A model generated the notes under the pieces. The model made no database searches. It worked only from the letters and a program-made list of their open reading frames with translations, and was not told where the DNA came from. DNA of 54,419 bases from Maribellus sp. YY47 (lineage in GTDB: Bacteria > Bacteroidota > Bacteroidia > Bacteroidales > Prolixibacteraceae): contig NZ_JALGYW010000030.1 in the NCBI RefSeq assembly GCF_023111095.1, positions 1 through 54,419 of the forward strand, given 5' to 3'. A program made the position numbers and the translations under genes. Below, piece by piece: positions 1 to 8,265 of this stretch; the first letter of the stretch is position 1; each line of letters starts with the position of its first letter.

Positions 1-85
1 TCTCAGTGACAACTTGCAATTTAAAGGACATCGAATAGTCCTTCTGTGTACGCTTAACGTACTGTGAATGATTGATTTCTTTCAT
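1..85 (-). CDS. Transposase OrfA, N-terminal fragment (partial)
   Basis: Only 28 codons are visible, from ATG at 85 down to the window edge. The peptide begins MKEINHSQYVKR and continues with DYSMSFKLQVV. The SxxFKxxVV pattern is typical of the first helix of the HTH domain in IS3/IS150-type OrfA transposases, which bind the element ends. The call rests on that short match, so family assignment is moderate. The gene runs on beyond the left edge and nothing can be said about whether it is intact. Confidence 0.5.
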   Translation of the reverse strand, partial: MKEINHSQYVKRTQKDYSMSFKLQVVTE

Positions 86-124
86 AACGCTACTTTTTGT
101 GTAACGCTATTTCAGGACGAGACA
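1..124 (-). mobile_element. Left part of an IS3-like insertion sequence, cut by the window edge
   Basis: The first 85 bases carry the start of a transposase-like gene on the minus strand. About 39 bases separate its start from a possible element tip near 121-124, where the minus strand reads TGTC followed by TCGTCC. Insertion sequences of this class often begin with TG. The tip position is a guess because the other end and any target duplication lie outside the window. The insertion sits about 10 bp beyond the rplS terminator, so rplS is untouched. Confidence 0.4.
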
Positions 125-133
125 TTTAAAGCA

Positions 134-166
134 AAAAAAAGGCCTCTGAACCAGAGGCCTTTTTTA
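134..166. terminator. Bidirectional intrinsic terminator after rplS
   Basis: A perfect 7-bp stem (GGCCTCT at 141-147, AGAGGCC at 153-159) with a 5-base loop is flanked by A-rich and T-rich tracts, so it can work on both strands. It lies 16 bases past the rplS stop codon. Confidence 0.85.
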
Positions 167-181
167 AATATCTTACTACCG

Positions 182-529
182 TTAGAATCTTTTTTCTTTG
201 ATACGGGCTTTTTTACCGGTAAGGCTGCGTAAATAGAAAATTCTTTTACGACGAACGCTACCGCGTTTGTTCACTTCAATTGAATCGATGAACGGAGAGA
301 ACAAGGGGAAAATTCTTTCGACGCCAATGTTTCCTGACATTTTGCGAATGGTGAAAGTTTTGGTAGTCTCTCTTCCGCGAATCTGAATAACCACACCACG
401 GAAATTCTGAATCCTTTCTTTACCACCTTCAGCGATCTTGTAACTTACGGTAATAGTATCCCCTGCACCAAACTTTGGATGCTCCGTAGCTACTGCAAAT
501 TCTTTTTCTACTGCTCTAATTAAATCCAT
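182..529 (-). CDS. rplS: 50S ribosomal protein L19
   Basis: This 115-residue protein is a full-length bacterial L19, a component of the large ribosomal subunit at the subunit interface. It begins [11 protein letters not shown] and contains the family signature around residues 40-60 ([11 protein letters not shown]) and a basic C-terminus ([23 protein letters not shown] region). The ATG start at 529 is preceded by a clear Bacteroidota promoter about 75 bp upstream, and a strong terminator follows the stop. The gene therefore looks like a single transcription unit. Nothing is unusual in the sequence. Confidence 0.97.
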   Translation of the reverse strand: MDLIRAVEKEFAVATEHPKFGAGDTITVSYKIAEGGKERIQNFRGVVIQIRGRETTKTFTIRKMSGNIGVERIFPLFSPFIDSIEVNKRGSVRRKRIFYLRSLTGKKARIKEKRF

Positions 530-600
530 TTCTTGTATTTTTTATAAGTTGGCAATGTAATTCGTTCAAACACGAACCAGAGATTGCATTAAATCGGCTG

Positions 601-631
601 CAAAAATAGTATTTCTTTTTATTTCAACAAA
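601..631 (-). promoter_or_regulatory. Bacteroidota-type promoter for rplS
   Basis: On the minus strand TTTG (628-631) and TATTTTTG (601-608) are separated by exactly 19 bases. This matches the Bacteroidota sigma-70 consensus TTTG-N19-TAnnTTTG. It lies about 70 bases upstream of the rplS start. Confidence 0.75.
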
Positions 632-704
632 CATATTTTTATGTCAAAATCCATTTTTAGAGAACTGATATTCAGACATAAAAACACAATATACTTCAAG
701 ATAC

Positions 705-735
705 AAAAAAAGGCCTCAAAACCGAGGCCTTTTTC
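705..735. terminator. Intrinsic terminator after the C69 dipeptidase gene
   Basis: GGCCTC (712-717) pairs with GAGGCC (724-729) across a 6-base loop. An A-run lies on one side and a T-run on the other. It sits 23 bases beyond the dipeptidase stop codon and resembles the rplS terminator. Confidence 0.8.
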
Positions 736-757
736 TTATCTATTTTAGCACGAACAA

Positions 758-2446
758 TTAATGACTTGGCCCCAAAACTTTAAAATGATCGCCTGTTGCA
801 TTCACGATGGCTTTGTACCACCACTCAGGGTAACCGGCAAAAATAGGAGAAGCCGGCATACCGGTTTCGGTACGTAAAAATTCACCGTCTTTTTCTTTCT
901 TAATGTTTCCATCGGTGTATTTTACCACCAGGTAATTCCGAAGTTCTTTCCAACGGGTGGTCATATTATTGGCCTCGTTTACCGAGAACTCTGAAATAAA
1001 ACGACGGGCTTCCGCATCACCTTTTGATGTGTATAAGGTTTCAGCTGCTTTGTCAATCACCTGAACATAGTTTACAAATTTCGTTTCCAGTTCGTTCTGA
1101 ACTTTCTGAATATCTTTGATCATATCGTCGTAACGCAGATAGGCGTAATTTGCCACCTGGCTAAACGTCCAGAACGCAGAACTTTCACTGAAAGTCAGCA
1201 AGTCTCCGTTTCCTACCGCAAAGCATTCGGGAATTTCAGTAATTCCGCAATACATTGGTGCATAACAGGTGCTGTAGGCATCATCAACACCAAACCAAAG
1301 AATTCCACCAATCGGATCGGGTAACCATCTACGGCTCTGGGCAACAAATGAAAAACCGGTTTGCTGAGTTGAAATGGCTCTTTCGTTACAATATTCAACG
1401 GAATCCACTTCCCAGGTTAATCCTCTCCATCGGTAAGGCAGTTTGTAAGGCCCTGCACCAAGATCCTGTGTCATATCCAGTTCTGTTCCTTCAAAATGAT
1501 CACGCATCATTCCCATTACATCCTGAACTGTCAATTTTTTATCCGGTTTCACCCACAACGGAATACGGTTTGAAGGGAAATTGTGCTGTCCACCGTGTTC
1601 AACTATTCCCTTGGCATATTCGGTATATTTTTCCATTCCCGAAGCTACTTTGTTAAAACCGGCCCAAACGCGCGCGTCACAAAAACGAGCGCCGCCAAAA
1701 TCAACCGGAGCATACACATCAGAAAAACTGAAGTCTTTGTTGGCTCCATCAAACCATCCTTTCTCACGGGCAAAAGAAATTACATCTTTGGCATAAAGAC
1801 AATTTTCCTTATCATCGAGCGGGAAAGTAGTGATACGTGCCTGGTTGGCATGGCCACTGATGTATCCGTCAGGAATACGCATGGCTACCCAAACCGCACC
1901 TTTTTCACCTTCTCCTTTACCGATCAGTTCCAGTATCCAGGCTTCGTTCGGATCAGAAATGGAAAACGATTCACCGGAACTGTAATAACCATACTCTTCT
2001 ACAAGATCAGTCATCACCCCGATGGCTTCGCGAGCCGTTTTGGCGCGCTGTAACGCCACATAAATCAAACTGCCGTAATCCATAATTGCGCCTGCCTGAC
2101 TTCCCAGTTCCGGTCGGCCGCCAAAAGTTGTTTCGCCAATGGCCAACTGAAACTCATTCATGTTGCCAATCACACTGTAGGTATGTGCCGGTTGCCGAAT
2201 CTCTCCCAGATATGTACCGGTGTCCCACTCGTAAATTTTACGCATGGCGCCTTCAGGATGATCTTCTGCCGGCTGATAATACAACTCACCATACAAAGTA
2301 TGCGAATCGGCTGCGTATGTGATCATTACCGATCCGTCGACTGAAGCACCTTTAGTAATTAAAAAATTGGTACACCCGTTTGATACCTGCTGGTTAATAA
2401 TCAGAAATGCAAATATTAGCATTCCTATCATTGAAATTTTCTTCAT
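758..2446 (-). CDS. Exported C69-family dipeptidase
   Basis: This 562-residue protein belongs to peptidase family C69 (PepD/U34 type, N-terminal nucleophile hydrolases), which cleaves dipeptides. A hydrophobic signal sequence covers about residues 1-23 and ends directly before Cys25 (NGCTNFLITKGAS). In this family that cysteine becomes the N-terminal catalytic nucleophile after processing, so signal removal and activation may coincide; alternatively it could be a lipoprotein cysteine. Other family traits are the ADSHTLYGE segment near residue 47, the TFGGR motif and the ESFSISDPNEAWILE region. Length agrees with Bacteroidota members. It has its own terminator, and the next gene upstream ends over 120 bp away. 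Peptide scavenging in the periplasm is the likely role. Confidence 0.88.
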   Translation of the reverse strand: MKKISMIGMLIFAFLIINQQVSNGCTNFLITKGASVDGSVMITYAADSHTLYGELYYQPAEDHPEGAMRKIYEWDTGTYLGEIRQPAHTYSVIGNMNEFQLAIGETTFGGRPELGSQAGAIMDYGSLIYVALQRAKTAREAIGVMTDLVEEYGYYSSGESFSISDPNEAWILELIGKGEGEKGAVWVAMRIPDGYISGHANQARITTFPLDDKENCLYAKDVISFAREKGWFDGANKDFSFSDVYAPVDFGGARFCDARVWAGFNKVASGMEKYTEYAKGIVEHGGQHNFPSNRIPLWVKPDKKLTVQDVMGMMRDHFEGTELDMTQDLGAGPYKLPYRWRGLTWEVDSVEYCNERAISTQQTGFSFVAQSRRWLPDPIGGILWFGVDDAYSTCYAPMYCGITEIPECFAVGNGDLLTFSESSAFWTFSQVANYAYLRYDDMIKDIQKVQNELETKFVNYVQVIDKAAETLYTSKGDAEARRFISEFSVNEANNMTTRWKELRNYLVVKYTDGNIKKEKDGEFLRTETGMPASPIFAGYPEWWYKAIVNATGDHFKVLGPSH

Positions 2447-2570
2447 TATTACTACTATTTATGTTGCGAAAGAGACAAAGATAATGAAATCAACTTCCCT
2501 ACTTATGATATTTTACATACCGGGAAATTTACCTTTACTTTTCGAATTAAAAAACACGCAAGCAAATCCT

Positions 2571-3755
2571 TTAGTTGATGCATCTTTTTATTTTCTCAAC
2601 CACTTCTTCGATGTTGTTATCCAGTCCGATTGAGAGTCTTACCAATCCGTCAGACAGACCCATTTCATGTTGCACTTCTGGCGGGATTTCGGAAGAGGTA
2701 CTATGACCGGAACAGCTGAACAAAGTTCTGAAGTATCCCAGCGAAACGGCCAGGTAACCTACGTTTTCCTGTTGCATTTTATACATGATCTGGTTCGCGT
2801 TTTTCTCGGTTCCAAAGTCAATCGCAAGTATACCACCGTAACCAAACTGACTGTTCATTAAACGGGTGTGAAGTTCGTGTTGCGGATGACTTTGCAGTCC
2901 GGGATATTTCAACGACAAACCTGTTTTTTCCAGCTCCAGTGCTACGTACAATGCATTGGAACTGTGCTGTTTCATCCGAAGATGAAGGGTATGAATATTT
3001 TTCAAAATGCCTGACGAGCGCAAAGGATCGAGCACGGGGCCCAGCAACATGGCCGTTCCGTCGTTTACATTCGAAAGCTGATTGATAAATTCTTTCGAAC
3101 CGCAAATGGCTCCGGCCACGCAATCGTTTTTTCCGTTGATAAACTTGGTCATGCTGTAAACGACAAAATCGGCTCCCAGCTCTGCAGGTGAAAATATCAT
3201 GGGAGTAAAAGTATTGTCTACCATCAGTTTTGCTCCGGCTTCATGGGCAATTTTGGCCAACTCCGGAATATCAGAAACCTGAAGCAATGGATTGGTGACT
3301 GTTTCGGTGTAGATGACTTTTGTATTGAATTTTATGGCATTTTTCACCTGTTCGAGGTTGGTAATGTCAACAAAACTTACTTCGATGTTGTATTTCGGCA
3401 ACCAGTTTTTCAGAAAGGCATAAGTTCCTCCGTAAGTCGTAACACTGGTTACAATGTGATCGCCCGAGTGGCACAACTGAAGTAAGGAACAGGTTATGGC
3501 CGCCATTCCGGAAGAGGTTACCCAGGCCGATTCGGTTTTTTCCATCGCAGCCAAAGCATCTGCCAAATATTTATTACTGGGATTCCAGTGCCGCGAATAC
3601 AAAAAACAGCCTTCCATATGTCCCTGGAAAGTTTCTTCCATGGTTTCGCCTTCCAAAAAAGTATAGGTAGAAGAATCGGTTATGGATGGATTGACACCGC
3701 CAAACTCGCCAAATTGCTGAACGTCGTAAATTCTCTTTGCAGGATCTGATTTCAT
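2571..3755 (-). CDS. Cys/Met metabolism PLP-dependent enzyme (methionine gamma-lyase or cystathionine gamma-lyase/synthase type)
   Basis: The 394-residue protein is a fold-type I PLP enzyme of the transsulfuration family. The PLP lysine is Lys204 in YSMTKFINGK. Supporting motifs are YSRHWNPS (residues near 54-61), SSGMAAI, TTYGGTY, TETVTNP and VDNTFTP. These enzymes act on homocysteine, cystathionine or methionine with beta/gamma elimination or replacement. Sequence alone does not tell which reaction is used; the Bacteroidota members with this N-terminus (DVQQFGEFGGVNPSI) are commonly labelled aminotransferase class I/II or methionine gamma-lyase. The ATG at 3755 follows an AT-rich spacer. 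No operon partner is evident, since the neighbours on the same strand are separated by more than 120 bp on each side. Confidence 0.88.
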   Translation of the reverse strand: MKSDPAKRIYDVQQFGEFGGVNPSITDSSTYTFLEGETMEETFQGHMEGCFLYSRHWNPSNKYLADALAAMEKTESAWVTSSGMAAITCSLLQLCHSGDHIVTSVTTYGGTYAFLKNWLPKYNIEVSFVDITNLEQVKNAIKFNTKVIYTETVTNPLLQVSDIPELAKIAHEAGAKLMVDNTFTPMIFSPAELGADFVVYSMTKFINGKNDCVAGAICGSKEFINQLSNVNDGTAMLLGPVLDPLRSSGILKNIHTLHLRMKQHSSNALYVALELEKTGLSLKYPGLQSHPQHELHTRLMNSQFGYGGILAIDFGTEKNANQIMYKMQQENVGYLAVSLGYFRTLFSCSGHSTSSEIPPEVQHEMGLSDGLVRLSIGLDNNIEEVVEKIKRCIN

Positions 3756-3877
3756 AACTCAGGTAAATTAGTTTTCCCCGAAGTTAGGTGGATTCAGAGC
3801 CATTAATAATGACGAAAATCTGTTTTTAAGTTTCCGAAAAACGAACTTTTCTGAATTTTAAAAAATAACGGCTAGGT

Positions 3878-5575
3878 TTACTTCCAGAAACCGGCTTTAT
3901 AAACCGAAACATTTTCGGCATAATCAACAACTTCCAACACCAATTCGTGCTGTTTCCCAAATTCAAAACGTGATTTATCAAAATAATGAGTGATCAGATT
4001 GCTTTTGGCATCGTATTCAAACAAAGCCCATTTTCCATCCAGTTTACCTTCGATGCTTTTTATGCCGGAAAGATCGTCACTGATTTTGAAACGAACGCGT
4101 GGCGATTCAGTTAAACTGCCACCGGCAATGCTAAGTGACTTAATTACCGGAGGAATGGTATCAACCATAACGGCATATACTCCCAGGCTACGAATACTGC
4201 CTTCTACACATCCGTTTTTAAAGCTGCCGCCAACCGCCGATGGTTGTCCGCTTTTTGAATTCAAGCTAACGATCAGTGCTTTCTGTTCGAGTTCCACAGG
4301 AAGGTTGCGTGCCTTAATTTTTATTTCAGCCGGAACATGAAGCGGAATTTTATTGTCCGCTAATTTGTGAAAGTCAGAATAAAAAGCCAAAGTAGTTGGT
4401 TCTTCACGGTAAGTAAATTCGAAATCGGAATAAAGCGCCCCCTTTGGTATTTCCAATTCACAATTGCCTGATTTGAACGAATTCTCCTTGTTGTATTTCA
4501 TTACAAGGGCTTCTGCAGGAATCGCCGAGTTCACTTTTTTGAATTTTACTTCCACATTAAACTGCAACGAAGAAGAATTTCCATACGAATCTGAAAGTTC
4601 CATCCGAATACTGTGGCGACCGCTTTTTTCAGCTAAAACTCCGTTCGAAAAATCATACGTATATATAGGCAATTGATTTCCGGGATCAACCCAGGTTTTG
4701 ATAAAGCGCCTCCCCGATTCAATATATTCGCCGTACACGATGTGACTATTTATGTATCGCGAATGATCAAACGAAAAGCGATCGAGCAGAAAGGCAAAGC
4801 TCGTCATTCCGTCAACCGAAAGACTGAGTTTATTTATGCCGCATTTATTGTAACTTCCATCCAGATAATCGTTGGCCTCAATGGCAAAACCCACCGGCCC
4901 ATAAACCGGAATTACCGGATCGCCTTTCACATGGTATTTTCCTTCAACAAAAACCACCGGATAACTGGCCGAAACGGGCTGATAATTCACGTGAGAAGTA
5001 TCGGAAAGCGGAACCACCAGCAACGAATACAATTTCGGAGGAGTATTATCCGCTACCGAAAATCCGTAATCGAGCGGATTTAAAGGTTCTTCTGATTTTG
5101 TATCCCGAATCTCAAAGTGCAAATGTGGTCCGCCCGAACTGCCGCTATTCCCGCTTTTAGCGATTTCGTCTCCTCTTTTTACAGGAAATAAAAACGACGG
5201 CACTTGTAAGTCGACCCGAAACGAAAGTTGTTCGTATTGTTGGTCGGTTACATATTTTTTTATTGCGGGAGAGAAACGCTCCAGGTGGCCGTAAACCGAT
5301 GTAGTGCCATTGGGGTGAACGATGTAAAGTGCGTTCCCAAATCCTGAAGGAGAAACAGAAATACGCGAAATATATCCATCGGCCACAGCATAAACTGGCA
5401 AACCGGTTCCGCCATTTGTTTTAATATCGATTCCGGAGTGGAAATGATTGGCTCGCAGTTCAGCAAAACTGCCACTCAACAACAGGGGTATTTTTAACGG
5501 ATCGCTAAAATATTTTTCCTGCGCACTTATTCCAAAACCAGACAGAACCGCGAAAATCAGTAATATTGCTTTCAT
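3878..5575 (-). CDS. Exported M23/LytM-family metallopeptidase
   Basis: The 565-residue protein starts with a signal peptide (residues 1-18, cleavage likely after SA) and has an N-terminal LytM/M23 domain. Zinc-binding motifs are visible: HxxxD at H46-D50 (HFHSGID) and HxH in GGPHLHFEIRD near residue 150. Such enzymes cut cross-links of peptidoglycan or act as scaffolds for amidases. The remaining 400 residues are beta-rich and end with an Ig-like segment (IPPVIKSLSIAGG, ISDDLSGIKSIEG). That layout is common for Bacteroidota cell-wall peptidases with the catalytic domain first. All visible zinc ligands are present, so activity is expected. It faces the zapB/zapA/rny cluster divergently, with 211 bp between. 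Confidence 0.9.
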   Translation of the reverse strand: MKAILLIFAVLSGFGISAQEKYFSDPLKIPLLLSGSFAELRANHFHSGIDIKTNGGTGLPVYAVADGYISRISVSPSGFGNALYIVHPNGTTSVYGHLERFSPAIKKYVTDQQYEQLSFRVDLQVPSFLFPVKRGDEIAKSGNSGSSGGPHLHFEIRDTKSEEPLNPLDYGFSVADNTPPKLYSLLVVPLSDTSHVNYQPVSASYPVVFVEGKYHVKGDPVIPVYGPVGFAIEANDYLDGSYNKCGINKLSLSVDGMTSFAFLLDRFSFDHSRYINSHIVYGEYIESGRRFIKTWVDPGNQLPIYTYDFSNGVLAEKSGRHSIRMELSDSYGNSSSLQFNVEVKFKKVNSAIPAEALVMKYNKENSFKSGNCELEIPKGALYSDFEFTYREEPTTLAFYSDFHKLADNKIPLHVPAEIKIKARNLPVELEQKALIVSLNSKSGQPSAVGGSFKNGCVEGSIRSLGVYAVMVDTIPPVIKSLSIAGGSLTESPRVRFKISDDLSGIKSIEGKLDGKWALFEYDAKSNLITHYFDKSRFEFGKQHELVLEVVDYAENVSVYKAGFWK

Positions 5576-5759
5576 CGAAATTATTTAGTTGGCGTACAAA
5601 TTTAACTTTTTTCGCATGTGCCTTTTGCGAAACAAAGGTGCACTAGCCATTTTATTAGCAGATTGTTACTGTTCAGTGCATTTATCTCATTAACACAGAG
5701 GTGTTAGCATTATTTACCTCCAAACAGGTAGTTTTACTTTCTTAATATTGAAAAAAAGT

Positions 5760-5767
5760 TAACTTTG
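5760..5767 (+). promoter_or_regulatory. Candidate -7 element for the zapB-like/zapA genes
   Basis: TAACTTTG fits the TAnnTTTG consensus and lies 19 bases before the ATG of the coiled-coil gene. A good TTTG -33 partner at 19 bases is not present (only a T-rich stretch), so the call is tentative. Confidence 0.35.
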
Positions 5768-5786
5768 CCTTTGAAATGCAGCTAAA

Positions 5787-6080
5787 ATGACCGAAGAAGA
5801 TCGTTTGCTTCTAAAAGAATTAAAAACGAATGTGCAGCAATTATTTAGCAATTTCAAACATTTGGAAAATGAAAACCAATTGTTGCACAGCGAAATTTCG
5901 AAACTCCAAGACAAAATCGGAGAACTAGAGCATGAAAAGTTGGAAATCGGTCGAAAAAACGAGCAACTGAAAATTGCCAACCAATTGTTATCCGGAAAGC
6001 AGGAAAACGGGGAGGCAAAACAGAAAATTAACTTATTGATACGGGAAATTGATAAATGTATCGCATTACTAAACAGGTAA
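5787..6080 (+). CDS. Small coiled-coil protein, ZapB-like cell division accessory
   Basis: The 97-residue protein is almost entirely heptad-rich coiled coil (LLLKELKTNVQQLF, ENENQLLHSEISKL, IGELEHEKLEIG), with no membrane segment. Its position 6 bp before zapA, in the same orientation, is the usual context of a ZapB-like or ZapA-partner protein in Bacteroidota. By analogy it may help organise the FtsZ ring through ZapA. Coiled coils carry little family signal, so the functional claim rests mainly on gene order. The start at 5787 is the first ATG after the candidate promoter. It forms an operon with zapA and perhaps with rny. Confidence 0.6.
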   Translation: MTEEDRLLLKELKTNVQQLFSNFKHLENENQLLHSEISKLQDKIGELEHEKLEIGRKNEQLKIANQLLSGKQENGEAKQKINLLIREIDKCIALLNR

Positions 6081-6086
6081 TGTATT

Positions 6087-6389
6087 GTGAAAGAGAACGA
6101 CTTTAGAATAAATATTAAGATTGATGGAAGGAATTATCCGTTGACCATCAATCGGAAAGATGAAGAGAGATATCGAAAAGCTGCAAAATTTGTGAACGAA
6201 ACCATTGCCGAATTTCGAAAACGGTTTCAGCACAACGACCAACAAGATATAATGGCGATGACTGCTTTTCAGGCCGCACTGAATTACAGTAATTTACAGG
6301 AACGCCAGGATTATTCTCAATTCATCGATGATATTAAAGATTTAAATGACGACGTTTCTGATTTCTTGAAAGAGCAGAATAGGAAATAG
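6087..6389 (+). CDS. zapA: Cell division protein ZapA
   Basis: The 100-residue protein matches ZapA. It has the N-terminal segment FRINIKIDGRNYPLTI, the central ERYRKAAKFVNETIAEFR and the C-terminal helical region with ALNYSNLQERQ. ZapA binds and bundles FtsZ protofilaments at the division site. The predicted start is GTG at 6087, six bases after the stop of the upstream coiled-coil gene; the next in-frame ATG would remove the beta strand of the domain, so GTG is preferred. A long hairpin with a T-run follows the stop. Confidence 0.88.
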   Translation: MKENDFRINIKIDGRNYPLTINRKDEERYRKAAKFVNETIAEFRKRFQHNDQQDIMAMTAFQAALNYSNLQERQDYSQFIDDIKDLNDDVSDFLKEQNRK

Positions 6390-6410
6390 AAATATAAAGT
6401 ATTTATCAAA

Positions 6411-6459
6411 GCCCGTATTGGCCCTTTTCACAATAGAAAAGGTTCTGTACGGGTTTTTT
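6411..6459 (+). terminator. Long imperfect hairpin with T-run between zapA and rny
   Basis: CCCGTA (6412-6417) pairs with TACGGG (6448-6453), and an inner stem CCTTTTC/GAAAAGG (6423-6429, 6436-6442) stacks inside it. A run of six T follows. It looks like an intrinsic terminator of the zapB-like/zapA unit or an attenuator before rny, whose ATG is 20 bases downstream. Confidence 0.65.
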
Positions 6460-6479
6460 AGTATTAAAATTAACAGTTC

Positions 6480-8039
6480 ATGGATATAAATTTAATATTT
6501 GCAGTAGCTGTAGGATTTGTTGGAGGTGGCGGATTAGCCTACTTCGCATGGAACAAAGCCCTAAAAGCGAAGAAACGGAAGATCATTGCTGAAGGCATGG
6601 CCGAAGCGGAAGTGATCAAAAAAGATAAGATTTTACAGGCCAAGGAAAAATTCCTTCAATTAAAATCGGAACACGAGAAATACATCAACGAAAAAAATTC
6701 AACCCTTGCAAATCTTGAAAACAAGCACAAGCAACGCGAGAATACCTTAAATCAGCGTCGTGATGAAATCAACAAAAAAGTTAAGGATTTTGAAACCGAA
6801 AAAAGGGAGATAGAAGTTATTCGTGAAAATCTGAATGCCCAGTTACAAAGGGTAGAACACAAAAGCGAAGAGCTGGAAAAAATCCACAAGCAAACACTCG
6901 AAAAACTGGAACAGGTTTCGGGACTGTCGGCAGAAGATGCAAAATCGCAGTTGGTAGAATCGCTCAAAGAAGAAGCCAAATCGGATGCAGTGGCCTACAT
7001 CAACGAGATAATGGAAGAAGCCAAACAAACCGCCAACAAAGAGGCGAAAAAGATTGTGGTGAAATCCATCCAGCGTGTGGCGACTGAAACAGCTATCGAA
7101 AATTCAGTGACAATTTTCCACATCGAAAGCGACGAAATCAAAGGACGAATTATCGGTCGTGAAGGCCGCAACATTCGGGCCCTGGAAGCTGCAACCGGTG
7201 TTGAAATTGTTGTGGACGATACTCCTGAAGCGATTGTTCTTTCTGCATTTGATCCGGTACGCCGTGAAATTGCCCGTCTGGCTTTACACCAGTTGGTAAC
7301 CGACGGACGTATTCACCCGGCACGTATCGAGGAAGTGGTTCAGAAAGTGAAAAAACAAGTGGAAGAAGAAGTAATCGAAACCGGAAAACGTACGGCTATC
7401 GACCTTGGAATCCACGGGTTACACCCGGAATTGATTCGTTTGATCGGTAAAATGAAATACCGCTCATCCTACGGACAGAACCTGTTGCAGCACTCGCGCG
7501 AAGTAGCTAACCTGAGTGCAATTATGGCATCAGAGTTAGGATTGAACCCGAAAAAAGCAAAACGTGCCGGTTTACTTCACGACATTGGTAAAGTACCGGA
7601 TGATGAACCGGAATTGCCACACGCGGTGCTGGGGATGAAGCTGGCGGAGAAATACAAGGAAAAACCGGATATTGCCAATGCAATTGGTGCACACCACGAC
7701 GAAGTGGAAATGCAGAGCCTTCTCGCTCCTATCGTTCAGGTTTGCGACGCGATTTCAGGTGCCCGTCCGGGAGCTCGTCGCGAAGTGGTGGAATCGTACA
7801 TCAAACGACTGAAGGATCTGGAAGATCTGGCGCTTTCTTATCCGGGAGTAATGAAAACCTATGCAATTCAGGCAGGTCGCGAGTTGCGCGTAATTGTTGG
7901 CGCCGACAAGATGAACGACCAGGAAACCGAACAGCTCTCGTACGATATCTCAAAACGTATCCAGGACGAGATGACTTATCCGGGACAGATCAAGATCACA
8001 GTAATTCGCGAAACACGCGCTGTGAGCTACGCAAAATAA
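6480..8039 (+). CDS. rny: Ribonuclease Y
   Basis: The 519-residue protein is a complete RNase Y, a membrane-anchored endoribonuclease that starts mRNA decay. One N-terminal membrane segment (residues 4-21) is followed by a long charged coiled coil (about 30-190). Then come a KH domain ([17 protein letters not shown], about residues 218-234) and an HD domain with the metal-binding HD pair in [13 protein letters not shown]. The length is that of the family (about 510-520). The ATG at 6480 comes right after the long hairpin; its start is fixed by the membrane segment. A strong terminator follows. Gene order zapA-rny is common in Bacteroidota. Confidence 0.96.
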   Translation: MDINLIFAVAVGFVGGGGLAYFAWNKALKAKKRKIIAEGMAEAEVIKKDKILQAKEKFLQLKSEHEKYINEKNSTLANLENKHKQRENTLNQRRDEINKKVKDFETEKREIEVIRENLNAQLQRVEHKSEELEKIHKQTLEKLEQVSGLSAEDAKSQLVESLKEEAKSDAVAYINEIMEEAKQTANKEAKKIVVKSIQRVATETAIENSVTIFHIESDEIKGRIIGREGRNIRALEAATGVEIVVDDTPEAIVLSAFDPVRREIARLALHQLVTDGRIHPARIEEVVQKVKKQVEEEVIETGKRTAIDLGIHGLHPELIRLIGKMKYRSSYGQNLLQHSREVANLSAIMASELGLNPKKAKRAGLLHDIGKVPDDEPELPHAVLGMKLAEKYKEKPDIANAIGAHHDEVEMQSLLAPIVQVCDAISGARPGARREVVESYIKRLKDLEDLALSYPGVMKTYAIQAGRELRVIVGADKMNDQETEQLSYDISKRIQDEMTYPGQIKITVIRETRAVSYAK

Positions 8040-8063
8040 AAAAAAGGAAAATTGAGATAGCAA

Positions 8064-8094
8064 AGCCTCCTGTCGTTTGACAGGAGGCTTTTTT
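8064..8094 (+). terminator. Intrinsic terminator of rny
   Basis: An 11-bp perfect stem (8064-8074 with 8079-8089, AGCCTCCTGTC type) with a 4-base loop and a T-run ends the rny transcript 25 bases after its stop codon. Confidence 0.9.
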
Positions 8095-8225
8095 GTATCA
8101 TTCCAAGAGAATATTGTCGTTTTCAACGCCTTCTAATTATTTATCTTATTGGCTAAAATTTTCGTTGAAAAGAAATTGGAAAAGACAAAAGGCTTCGTTC
8201 AATTTTGGCGCTTTGGAGCAAGCCC

Positions 8226-8255
8226 AAAAAAGCCATTCCTTACAGAACGGCTTTC
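8226..8255 (-). terminator. Intrinsic terminator of the first TPR gene
   Basis: On the minus strand AAAGCC-G-TTC pairs with GAA-T-GGCTTT around a short loop and is followed by a T-run. It lies 11 bases past the stop codon of the TPR gene ending at 8266. Confidence 0.65.
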
Positions 8256-8265
8256 ACAATAGCTA

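Noticed and set aside
6390-6479. A 6S RNA gene between zapA and rny, a position where this RNA is found in some bacteria.
   Set aside because: The gap is only 90 bp and is filled by one hairpin with a T-run; 6S RNA needs about 180 nt with a large open central bubble.
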